Below are positions 1 to 5,872 of a DNA stretch of 17,036 nt, piece after piece. This DNA is from Planctomycetota bacterium (GTDB lineage Bacteria; Planctomycetota; UBA1135; UBA2386): NCBI GenBank assembly GCA_023433825.1, contig JAEYTU010000605.1, positions 1 through 17,036 of the forward strand, written 5' to 3'. A model generated the notes under the pieces. The model did no database searches and was not told where the DNA came from. It saw only the letters and a program-made list of their open reading frames with translations. Positions within the stretch are counted from its first letter, which is position 1; the number at the start of each line of letters is the position of its first letter. A program made the translations under genes and the position numbers.

Positions 1-487
1 CCATGCCCTGCGCGAGCGGCATTCCGATCGGCAGCGCGAGGTACATCCCGGCGTTGAACGCCCCCATCGCCGCGCCGCGCCGGTGGTACGGAACGACGTC
101 GGCGACGGCAGTGCTCGCGGCCGTGAAGACGGCGCCGACGGCAAAGCCGGCGACGACGCGACAGACCATCAGGTCGACGAAGCCGGTCGTCACGAAGTGC
201 GCGAGGCTCGCGACGACGAACAGCGCCATGCCCCAGACGAGCAGCGGACGGCGGCCGAGTCGATCGACGACCGGCCCCATCGTCACCGCGCCGATCGCGC
301 CGGCGAGCGGGCCCGACGAGACGAGCCACTTCGCCGTGTCGGGATCACCGAGCTCGGGTCCGACGAACGGCAGCAGCGGGCCCATGACGCTGGTGTTCAG
401 CGACATGACGAATGCGCCGAGACTCAACGCGGCGATCGCGATGCGCTCGTCACGGAGCGGGACAGACGGCTCGTCGAGCGCGGGCAT
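1..487 (-). CDS. MFS transporter, N-terminal part (runs off left edge)
   Basis: The minus strand reads as an open frame of 162 codons that continues past the window edge, so only the N-terminal part is seen. The protein begins MPALDEPSVPLRDERIAIAA and then has hydrophobic helices (ALSLGAFVMSLNTSVMGPLL, LAGAIGAVTMGPVV, LLVWGMALFVVASLAHFVTT, RVVAGFAVGAVFTAA). Between helices 2 and 3 it carries the MFS signature loop GPVVDRLGRRPLL. This matches drug/metabolite antiporters of the major facilitator superfamily in the inner membrane; the substrate cannot be told. An in-frame TAG at 503-505 limits the start to the ATG at 485-487 or the TTG just before it. No clear ribosome binding site is seen. It is divergent from the FAD enzyme at 581, with 93 bp between the start codons. 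Confidence 0.88.
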   Translation of the reverse strand, partial: MPALDEPSVPLRDERIAIAALSLGAFVMSLNTSVMGPLLPFVGPELGDPDTAKWLVSSGPLAGAIGAVTMGPVVDRLGRRPLLVWGMALFVVASLAHFVTTGFVDLMVCRVVAGFAVGAVFTAASTAVADVVPYHRRGAAMGAFNAGMYLALPIGMPLAQGM

Positions 488-570
488 CAAGGGCGCGAGA
501 TTCTACGGGCGTCACTCGACGTGCGCGGTAGACTCCCGCGCCCTCTTTCCTGGACCGCAGCAAGTTCGAC

Positions 571-583
571 GGAGCCTGCCTTG
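571..583 (+). promoter_or_regulatory. Ribosome binding site and TTG start of the FAD enzyme
   Basis: GGAG at 571-574 lies 6 nt before the TTG at 581-583. Homology begins exactly there, with a beta strand and GGGISG dinucleotide-binding loop. The frame is open much further upstream, but that extension is arginine/aspartate-rich nonsense antisense to the MFS gene. This site therefore fixes the start. Confidence 0.75.
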
Positions 584-1915
584 AAGATCGCGATCCTCGG
601 CGGCGGCATCTCCGGCGTCGCGCTCGCCCGGATGCTCGCGGCAGACCGCCACGACGTCACGGTGCTCGAGAAGAGCGAGCGACCCGGAGGACTGTGCAAG
701 TCGCGTGTCGTCGACGGATTCACGTTCGACGAAGCCGGTGGCCACATCCTGTTCAGCAAGAACAAGGACGTGCTCGCGTGGATGCAGGCGCGTTGCGGCG
801 GCGACGCCGGCCTCGTCCGCACCGAGCGCAAGACGAAGATCCGCTGGCACGACCGCTGGGTGCCGTACCCGTTCGAGAACGGCGTCGGCCATCTGACCAA
901 GGAGGCGATCGTCGACTGCGTCGAGGGCTACGTCGAGGCGCACGTGCAGCGCCGCCTCGGCGTCGAGTGCCCGGCGAACTTCGGCGACTGGATCCAGTGG
1001 CGCATGGGTGACGGCTTCGCCCGCCATTTCATGGAGCCGTACAACCACAAGATCTGGAAGTGCGACCTGCGCGCGATGCCGTCCGAATGGGTCGCCGGCC
1101 GCGTGCCGGAGGCGCCGATGCGCGACATCCTGAAGTCGGCGATCGGCTTCGACACCGAAGGCTACGCGCACCAGTCGGTGTTCTGGTTCCCGCGGCGCGG
1201 CGGGTTCGAGGCGATGGTGACGGGCACCGTCGACGGCGGCGGGTTCACGCTGCACACGAATCACGCCGTCGAGCAGGGCGAGCGGCGCGGCGACGGCTTC
1301 GGCGGCGACGGCGAGCCGTGCGATCTCGTCGTCAACACGGTGCCGCTGCCGCTGATCGCACCGGCGATCCGCGAGATCCCGGAAGCGATTCGCGCCGACA
1401 TTCGTGCGCTGCGTCCGATCTCGCTCGTCAACGTCCTGATCGGGGTGAAGGTCGACGCACCGCTGCCGGACTACTCGTGGATCTACCTGCCGTTCCCCGA
1501 GCAGGGCGCGGCGAACCGGGTCACGTACTTCTCGAACTACTCACCCGAGAACGCGCCGCCCGGGCACGGATCGCTGATGGCCGAGGTCACCCACCGGGGC
1601 GACCTTCGTCCGACACGCGCGTGGGCCGACGACCTCGTCCGGCGTCTCGGCGCGGCGGGCATCCTCGATCCGCGCGCCGTCGTGTTGACCGAATGGGTCG
1701 AGAGCCCGTTCGCGTACATCGACCAGGACCTGCAGTTCGCCGCGCGGATCGGCCGCGTTCGCAGTTGGTTCGACACGTCCGGCTACATCACGTTCGGGCG
1801 ATTCGGCCGCTACGAGTACCACAACTCCGACCAGTGCATCGAACGCGCGATGCAGGTCCACGCGCACATCCGCTCGATCGCGTCGACGGGCGCGCCGGCG
1901 CGGCCGCAGTTCTGA
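581..1915 (+). CDS. FAD-dependent oxidoreductase, amine oxidase / UDP-galactopyranose mutase-like
   Basis: The product is 444 residues. It opens with a Rossmann strand and GGGISG (residues 7-12), an acidic end of strand 2 (E30), then GGLCK (36-40) and GGHILF (53-58), the usual FAD-binding N-terminus of the amine-oxidase/protoporphyrinogen-oxidase superfamily. PYPFENG (95-101) and PYNHKIWK (153-160) resemble motifs of UDP-galactopyranose mutase-like proteins found in polysaccharide clusters. GRFGRYEYHNSDQ near residue 406 fits the C-terminal FAD contact. There is no signal peptide or membrane segment, so it is probably cytoplasmic. The substrate is uncertain: sugar-nucleotide mutase-like, porphyrinogen or carotenoid-type oxidation are all possible. 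It starts with TTG behind a good ribosome binding site. The divergent MFS gene gives no decisive functional hint. Confidence 0.85.
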   Translation: MKIAILGGGISGVALARMLAADRHDVTVLEKSERPGGLCKSRVVDGFTFDEAGGHILFSKNKDVLAWMQARCGGDAGLVRTERKTKIRWHDRWVPYPFENGVGHLTKEAIVDCVEGYVEAHVQRRLGVECPANFGDWIQWRMGDGFARHFMEPYNHKIWKCDLRAMPSEWVAGRVPEAPMRDILKSAIGFDTEGYAHQSVFWFPRRGGFEAMVTGTVDGGGFTLHTNHAVEQGERRGDGFGGDGEPCDLVVNTVPLPLIAPAIREIPEAIRADIRALRPISLVNVLIGVKVDAPLPDYSWIYLPFPEQGAANRVTYFSNYSPENAPPGHGSLMAEVTHRGDLRPTRAWADDLVRRLGAAGILDPRAVVLTEWVESPFAYIDQDLQFAARIGRVRSWFDTSGYITFGRFGRYEYHNSDQCIERAMQVHAHIRSIASTGAPARPQF

Positions 1916-1955
1916 GCGTGGCGATGCGGGCGTCAGTTGGTGTCGTCAGGTTCGC

Positions 1956-2534
1956 ATGCTTCAACCGAAGCCGTTGACCCGAGCCGACTGCCCGCGGTTG
2001 GTTTCGCTCGAGGGAGCGACGCTGTCGGGAGTCGTCTATCACCATCTCCCACAATCCGACGACGATCTGAGCTACGCCGGCGGAGAGCGCGGCGTGGATT
2101 CCCATCTCGCGGCTGTGGATCTCGACTTCGGCGAGCACGTGGCGGTGGCCGTCACATGGGCCTCCATCGTCGACTCCGTCGAGGGTCTCGCCGTTCTCCC
2201 CGCGCCGTATCTCGGCGTCGGGAGCGAAGTGCTCGATGCTTCCGACCGCGATGCGTGGCGCAATCACATCGGCAGGAAAGTGCAATTGGTCGCAGCCGCT
2301 TGGCAGACGTCGTGTGAGGACGGCCCGGAGACCATCTGGTCGGTTCGCTTCACGTTCGACACTGGGTCCGTCGTGATTGCGCTCGGCGATCTCGAGGGCG
2401 GGGACGCTTCGCGCCTCGTCCACACGGCCAACTCGGTCGTCGTCGTGTTCGACGAATCGCTCGCACGCGCATTCCCGCCCTACCCGCAGTACGGCGTGAG
2501 CGGGAGTTCTTGGGGCTCGCCGATCCCGCGCTGA
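1956..2534 (+). CDS. Hypothetical protein, 192 aa
   Basis: I do not recognise this protein. It has normal amino-acid composition, with alternating hydrophobic beta-like strands such as HVAVAVTWASIVDSVEGLAV, ETIWSVRFTFDTGSVVIALG and NSVVVVFDESLA, and a Trp-containing AAAWQTSCEDG segment. It has no signal peptide, membrane helix or metal-binding cluster, so a small cytoplasmic alpha/beta or beta-barrel protein is likely. The pattern of short beta strands with conserved Trp/Asp recalls immunity-type small proteins, but this is only a resemblance. The ATG at 1956 is the only in-frame ATG near the start of the frame, and no strong ribosome binding site precedes it. Its base composition looks slightly less GC-rich (about 63-67% in two lines counted) than the neighbouring genes. 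It ends 29 nt before a strong hairpin. Confidence 0.6.
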   Translation: MLQPKPLTRADCPRLVSLEGATLSGVVYHHLPQSDDDLSYAGGERGVDSHLAAVDLDFGEHVAVAVTWASIVDSVEGLAVLPAPYLGVGSEVLDASDRDAWRNHIGRKVQLVAAAWQTSCEDGPETIWSVRFTFDTGSVVIALGDLEGGDASRLVHTANSVVVVFDESLARAFPPYPQYGVSGSSWGSPIPR

Positions 2535-2554
2535 TCCCGCATTCAGGTGACTTG

Positions 2555-2596
2555 AAAAAGGCGCGAGGCACGCCCTGCATGGGGGACGTGCCTCGC
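2555..2596 (-). terminator. Intrinsic-terminator-like hairpin, minus orientation
   Basis: A perfect 10-bp stem (GCGAGGCACG at 2563-2572 with CGTGCCTCGC at 2587-2596) encloses a loop that can add a CCC/GGG inner stem. Read on the minus strand, the stem is followed after 3 nt by five T residues (2559-2555), the form of a Rho-independent terminator. On the plus strand no T-run follows it. The only gene ending next to it is the plus-strand gene at 1956-2534, so its orientation is unexpected. Confidence 0.55.
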
Positions 2597-2602
2597 TCGG
2601 GA

Positions 2603-2627
2603 CCGCGCGGCTCGCACTTCCGCGCGG
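2603..2627 (+). terminator. Second GC-rich hairpin downstream of the hypothetical gene
   Basis: CCGCGCGG at 2603-2610 pairs with an identical, self-complementary arm at 2620-2627 across a 9-nt loop. Only GTTGT follows, so termination would be weak without Rho. It may serve as an mRNA 3' end for the gene at 1956-2534. Low certainty. Confidence 0.3.
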
Positions 2628-2910
2628 GTTGTCAGCTCATGAAAGCGCGGGTAGGGAGCAGTCTGTTCGCCGCATGCCGCATCCGCGGCGGACACACGGG
2701 CGTTGCACCCGAGACGAAGAGTTGTGTCGCGACGAAAGCACCGCATGGCGCCATTCACGAACTACCGTTCAGAGAGCATCCGGAGTGCATGGCTCCGGAA
2801 ACTGCCCCTCAGACGCAGACGCCTGACGCGCAGGTTCCGTGACGGCGCAACTTCGTGCGAGTTCGTGGCCGAGCACGAGATGCGACGCGGCGCGCGGACG
2901 TGAATGCCGC

Positions 2911-3348
2911 ATGAAGTACGTGCTTACGTTCGCGGCAGCGATCCTCGCCGCGCCACTGTGCGGAGTGCTGACACTCGTCGTCGCCTACGGCGTGCTGTGG
3001 GCATGCGGCGTGACGGAACACGAAGGCCGGCGCGGGCTGTTCGCGCTGCTGTTCGGACTCGTTCCCGGTTTGATCGGCGGCGCGATCGGCGTCGGCGTCC
3101 TCGCGTGGTGGCTGCTGCACGGCGGCGGCGAACATCGGGCGACATGGGCCGGCGCGGCGGGCGCGATCGTGCTCGCATTCGACGTCGGCGTCGCGGCGCT
3201 CTACGTCGGGCTCGACCGCGCAGAGCGGCTCCGGATTTCGGACCGCCAGCGCGAACGAACGGCATGGGCGGTGCGCCGCTTCGCGGTGCCGTCGGCGATC
3301 GTCGCGGCGATCGTCGGCTACTGGCTCGGCGTCGCCGTCGCCGGCTGA
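2911..3348 (+). CDS. Small integral membrane protein, four predicted helices
   Basis: The product is 145 residues and not matched to a known family. Hydrophobic segments lie at about residues 4-31, 42-69, 78-100 and 122-143, giving a four-helix inner-membrane protein. The loop between helices 1 and 2 carries TEHEGRRG, and the loop between helices 3 and 4 is strongly basic/acidic (DRAERLRISDRQRERT), presumably cytoplasmic by the positive-inside rule. The start at ATG 2911 puts the first helix at the N-terminus. An in-frame ATG-type start 24 codons earlier would add a Cys/Arg-rich leader with no sense. No catalytic motif is visible. It converges on the DUF2911-like gene with only 25 nt between stop codons. 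Confidence 0.7.
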   Translation: MKYVLTFAAAILAAPLCGVLTLVVAYGVLWACGVTEHEGRRGLFALLFGLVPGLIGGAIGVGVLAWWLLHGGGEHRATWAGAAGAIVLAFDVGVAALYVGLDRAERLRISDRQRERTAWAVRRFAVPSAIVAAIVGYWLGVAVAG

Positions 3349-3359
3349 TCGGGCGACCG

Positions 3360-3373
3360 CGCGCGGCCGCGCG
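3360..3373. terminator. 14-bp GC palindrome between convergent genes
   Basis: CGCGCGG/CCGCGCG forms a perfect self-complementary 14-mer directly next to the TAA of the minus-strand gene and 11 nt past the TGA of the plus-strand gene. There is no T-run on either side. It could act as a shared barrier or RNA 3' end for both genes, or simply reflect high GC content. Confidence 0.3.
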
Positions 3374-4303
3374 TTACTTCTTCGCCGGCTTCGGCTCCGG
3401 AACGGCGATTCGCAGCAGTTCCTTTCCAGCGACGAGAGTGACGGTCAGTTCGCCCTTCGTCAGCGCGGCCTCCTTCATCTGCAGTGTCGGAGCGGCGTCG
3501 CCGTCGACGGTCTCGACGGCGAGCGTGCCGGTCGTCGTGCGGTCGGCGGCCGGACCCGCGATCTGCCCGAACCCGCGCTGATCGGTCGGCGCTTCCATCC
3601 ACGGGACGAGCTTGGCCTGCGATCCGTCGACGACGAGGTTCCAGGCCTCGGGGTCCTTCGGCGACGCGCCCTTCTTCTCGAGCACGGCGACGACGACGGC
3701 CGCCTTCGAACGCGCTTCGACGAACGCCTGCGGCACGGCGAACACGGTCAGTGTGAACGTCCCGACGCCCTTGCTCTTGCTGCCGAGCAACGTCATCGGC
3801 GCGACCCAGTGGTGCGTGCCGAACTTGATCCCGAGTTGGACCGGCTTGTTGCCGTCGACCGGCGCCGCCTTCGTGACCCATTCGATCGCGAGCTTGTTCG
3901 CCGGCTTGTCGGCCTTCGCCAGCGAACCCTCGATCTGCACGTCGCCGCTGCCGCCGACGGCGAGGCCGGCGCCCTGCGCGAGCAATGCGAACTGCTCCTC
4001 ACCGGAGCGCCCGAGCGCGATCCGATACGTGCCGGGTGCGAGCAGTCGCTCGCCGACGACGATCGGCATGCCGAGCTGCCAGAAGCTCGCGTCGTTCATG
4101 CCGAGGCGCCAACTGTCGCCGACCTTCAAGCTGTCGATCGAATGCTTGCCGACCGGGACGACGCCGTACTCGACGACGGTCGAACGCTTCTGCCATTCGG
4201 CGGTCGGCTTGCCGCGTTGCGCGGCGAGGCCGGCGGCCGTCGCGACGACGGCGCACAGGAGGAACGAGGAGCGAGACGCGAACGCGGAACGTGACTGCGG
4301 CAT
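3374..4303 (-). CDS. Exported DUF2911-like protein
   Basis: The product is 309 residues with a Sec signal peptide (MPQSRSAFASRSSFLLCAVV followed by ATAAGLAAQ), so it acts outside the cytoplasm. The first half shows the DUF2911 pattern: WRLGMNDAS (residues 65-73), a short strand, then LAPGTYRIALG (88-98). This resembles the family's W-R-x-G-x-N-x-A and A-G-T-Y blocks. DUF2911 has no established biochemical role. The second half (VGTFTLTVFAVPQAFV, AVVVAVLEKKG, EAWNLVVDGSQAKL) looks like further beta-sandwich strands, ending in the Pro/Lys tail PEPKPAKK. The frame is open 34 codons upstream, but the signal peptide supports ATG 4303. No strong ribosome binding site is visible. It lies 115 bp downstream of the TlpA-like gene on the same strand, so it may belong to that operon. 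Confidence 0.7.
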   Translation of the reverse strand: MPQSRSAFASRSSFLLCAVVATAAGLAAQRGKPTAEWQKRSTVVEYGVVPVGKHSIDSLKVGDSWRLGMNDASFWQLGMPIVVGERLLAPGTYRIALGRSGEEQFALLAQGAGLAVGGSGDVQIEGSLAKADKPANKLAIEWVTKAAPVDGNKPVQLGIKFGTHHWVAPMTLLGSKSKGVGTFTLTVFAVPQAFVEARSKAAVVVAVLEKKGASPKDPEAWNLVVDGSQAKLVPWMEAPTDQRGFGQIAGPAADRTTTGTLAVETVDGDAAPTLQMKEAALTKGELTVTLVAGKELLRIAVPEPKPAKK

Positions 4304-4418
4304 GACGTGGCGAACCGTGGAACGGGAAGCGCGGAACGGTAGCGACTCGCGGCGGGAACCCATCGCGGCCCGCAAACTGCTGCAACCCGCGAGGAATCGC
4401 GGCACTACCGGCCCAGGA

Positions 4419-4952
4419 TCAGCGTTCGGCGGCTTCGACCATCGCCAGGAACTGTTCCTGCGTGGCCATGCCTTCGTGGTGCTCGACGAGTTTGCCGGCG
4501 CGGTTGTACGCGAGCGTCTGCGGCAGCCCGCCGATCTCGACGCCGATCGCCTTGCGCACGGCTTGGATGTCGTCGCTGTTGCAGATCACGGTCGGGAAGT
4601 CGATGCCGAGTTCGGGCGCGAGCTTCGCGACGCGGGCCTCGGCCTCGGCGTCGGTGGCATTGCGCCTCATGCGCTCCATCGCGACCAAGACGACGACGCC
4701 GCCGCGGTCGCGGAACGCCTTCGTGCCGGCGAGCAGGTCGGGCATCTCCTGGACGCACGGCAAGCACCAGGTGCCCCAGAAGTTGACGAGCATCGGCTTG
4801 CCCTTCTGTGCGTCGAGGTGCGCGCGGAGTGCCGGGAGGTCGACCGTGCGCAGTGGGGGTGCCGATGTCGGCGGTGCGGTCGGAGCGGCGGGGGTTGCCG
4901 CGTCACCGCACGCCGCCGCGACGAACGCGAGGACGGCCGCGGCGACTCTCAA
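4419..4952 (-). CDS. TlpA/ResA-like thioredoxin lipoprotein
   Basis: The product is 177 residues. The N-terminus MRVAAAVLAFVAAAC has a short hydrophobic stretch and a lipobox-like AAAC with Cys15, so it is probably a membrane-anchored lipoprotein facing the periplasm. After a Pro/Ala-rich linker (residues 19-34) comes a thioredoxin fold: strand MLVNFWG, active site W62-C63-L64-P65-C66, and the cis-proline loop GGLP (P144). These features mark a TlpA/ResA/CcmG-type thiol-disulfide oxidoreductase that typically reduces disulfides in exported proteins or apocytochromes. No cytochrome maturation genes are adjacent, so the partner is unknown. The start is TTG (4950-4952), overlapping the TGA of the redoxin gene upstream (TTGA, 4 nt), with GGAG at 4963-4966. 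This indicates translational coupling. Confidence 0.87.
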   Translation of the reverse strand: MRVAAAVLAFVAAACGDAATPAAPTAPPTSAPPLRTVDLPALRAHLDAQKGKPMLVNFWGTWCLPCVQEMPDLLAGTKAFRDRGGVVVLVAMERMRRNATDAEAEARVAKLAPELGIDFPTVICNSDDIQAVRKAIGVEIGGLPQTLAYNRAGKLVEHHEGMATQEQFLAMVEAAER

Positions 4953-5701
4953 CGACCGCCGTCTCCACCGCGGCGACCGCCGCGCTGACCGGGCGCACGT
5001 TCGCCGGCTTGCGCGTTGACGCGCTTGATCGTGCAGCCGTGCTCCTTCGTCTGGAACGGCTCGACCTTCTCACCGGCCGCGAGCGACTTCAGCGTGTCGC
5101 GCAGGTAGTGCTTGGCGTCGTCGCCCTTCGCCTGCTTCTGGTCGTCGTCGACCAGACCCTTGTAGACGAGCTTGCCGTCCTTGCCGAAGACGTAGACGTG
5201 CGGCGTCGTGCGCGCTTGGAAGACGTCGGCGACGACGGCCTTGTGGTCGACGAGCACGCGGAACGGCAGCTTCTTCTCGGCGAGGTACTTGCGGATGTTG
5301 TCGTACGGCTTTTCGGTCGCGTCCGCGGCCGGCGGCTCCATCCCGATCTCCTTGTTGCCGGAGTTCGAGTTGACGTGCAGGAAGACGACGCCTTGGCCTT
5401 CGAAGTCCTTCTGGATCTGCGCGAGGCGGCCGTCCCAGTCCTTTTGGATCGGGCACGTGATCGAGAAGAAGTTGACGACGACGACCTTCCCCATCAGGTC
5501 CTTCGCGACGACTTCCTTCCCGTCGATGTCCTGCAGCTTGATCGTGCCTTCGAGGCGTTCGCCGAGCTTCAGCAGCTTCGGTGCGGCATCGGCCGGCTTC
5601 GGTTCGGCGACGGGCGCGGGCTTCGGCGCCGGTTGCGGGTCTTGGGCGAGCGCCGGCATCGCAATGCCGGCGAAGAGGGTGAGGGCGAGAATGGCTTTCA
5701 T
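4949..5701 (-). CDS. Exported redoxin (AhpC/TSA-like) protein
   Basis: The product is 250 residues. The signal peptide MKAILALTLFAGIAMPALAQ is followed by a Pro/Ala/Lys linker (21-42), then a thioredoxin-like domain: VVVVNFFS strand, active-site segment ITCPIQ (Cys83), strand VVFLHVNSN (106-113), and TTPHVYVF with the likely cis-proline P167. The second Cys of a CxxC motif is Gln86. The only other cysteine is Cys223 in HGCTIK near the C-terminus, a GC-x-I-K segment I associate with planctomycete redoxins. It probably acts as an envelope thiol peroxidase or disulfide-handling protein. The last 20 residues are Gly/Arg-rich (GQRGGRRGGDGGR). GGAG at 5711-5714 sits 9 nt before the ATG. It is first in an operon with the TlpA-like gene. 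Confidence 0.85.
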   Translation of the reverse strand: MKAILALTLFAGIAMPALAQDPQPAPKPAPVAEPKPADAAPKLLKLGERLEGTIKLQDIDGKEVVAKDLMGKVVVVNFFSITCPIQKDWDGRLAQIQKDFEGQGVVFLHVNSNSGNKEIGMEPPAADATEKPYDNIRKYLAEKKLPFRVLVDHKAVVADVFQARTTPHVYVFGKDGKLVYKGLVDDDQKQAKGDDAKHYLRDTLKSLAAGEKVEPFQTKEHGCTIKRVNAQAGERAPGQRGGRRGGDGGR

Positions 5702-5764
5702 GTTTCAGGTCTCCGGCGCCCCTACGTAGCGACCCACGTCGGGGCTTGGAATCCTGCATGGCGA

Positions 5765-5782
5765 TGTGACGTCGGCGTCACA
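5765..5782. promoter_or_regulatory. Operator-like inverted repeat upstream of the redoxin gene
   Basis: TGTGACG at 5765-5771 and CGTCACA at 5776-5782 form a perfect 7-bp inverted repeat around TCGG. It starts 64 bp upstream of the redoxin ATG, between that gene and the REP-like repeat pair. It may be a dimeric regulator site or a small RNA hairpin in the leader. The half-site TGTGA...TCACA recalls CRP-family sites, but the spacing (8 bp instead of 6) does not fit. Confidence 0.35.
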
Positions 5783-5791
5783 CGTCCGCGC

Positions 5792-5872
5792 AAAGTGAAA
5801 CGAAAGTGCCTGGCACCTTCGTTTCACTTCGCGGGGGAAAGTGAAACGTTGGTGCCAGGCACTTTCGTTTCA
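5792..5872. repeat. Pair of inverted REP-like palindromes
   Basis: Unit 1 (5793-5829) is a long imperfect palindrome: outer arms GTGAAACGAA (5795-5804) and TTCGTTTCAC (5818-5827), and core GTGCC-T-GGCAC (5806-5816). Unit 2 (about 5838-5872) is close to its reverse complement: outer arms TGAAACG (5842-5848) and CGTTTCA (5866-5872), and core GTGCC-A-GGCAC (5852-5862). About 8 bp separate them. This head-to-head arrangement of two palindromes is typical of REP/BIME-type intergenic elements. The final TCA of unit 2 is the stop codon of the PilZ gene. The element may also stop or stabilise PilZ mRNA. No transposase is nearby. Confidence 0.75.

Larger units (their letters stand above)
2535..2910. 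other. Non-coding gap with three hairpins
   Basis: No convincing gene is seen in these 376 bases. Short open frames on both strands lack any homology signal and have the Arg/Ala-rich composition of chance frames. The stretch holds three perfect inverted repeats: arms 2563-2572 and 2587-2596, arms 2603-2610 and 2620-2627, and the 7-bp TCCGGAG/CTCCGGA pair at 2779-2785 and 2793-2799. It must also carry the promoter of the membrane-protein gene at 2911; no consensus boxes could be assigned. Confidence 0.5.

Noticed and set aside
529..534. TAGACT as a -10 box for the FAD enzyme
   Set aside because: No matching -35 element lies at a proper distance (TTCTAC is 22 bp away), so no promoter is called.
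83..580. Upstream extension of the FAD enzyme frame
   Set aside because: It reads as Arg/Asp-rich sequence antisense to a well-supported MFS gene, and the dinucleotide-binding fold starts right at TTG 581 behind a ribosome binding site.
5765..5782. CRP-type binding site
   Set aside because: Half-sites TGTGA and TCACA are present, but the spacer is 8 bp, not the 6 bp of the CRP consensus. It is kept only as a generic inverted repeat.
5792..5872. CRISPR-like or transposon-end interpretation of the palindrome pair
   Set aside because: There are only two units, in inverted rather than direct orientation, with no spacers and no transposase or target-site duplication visible.
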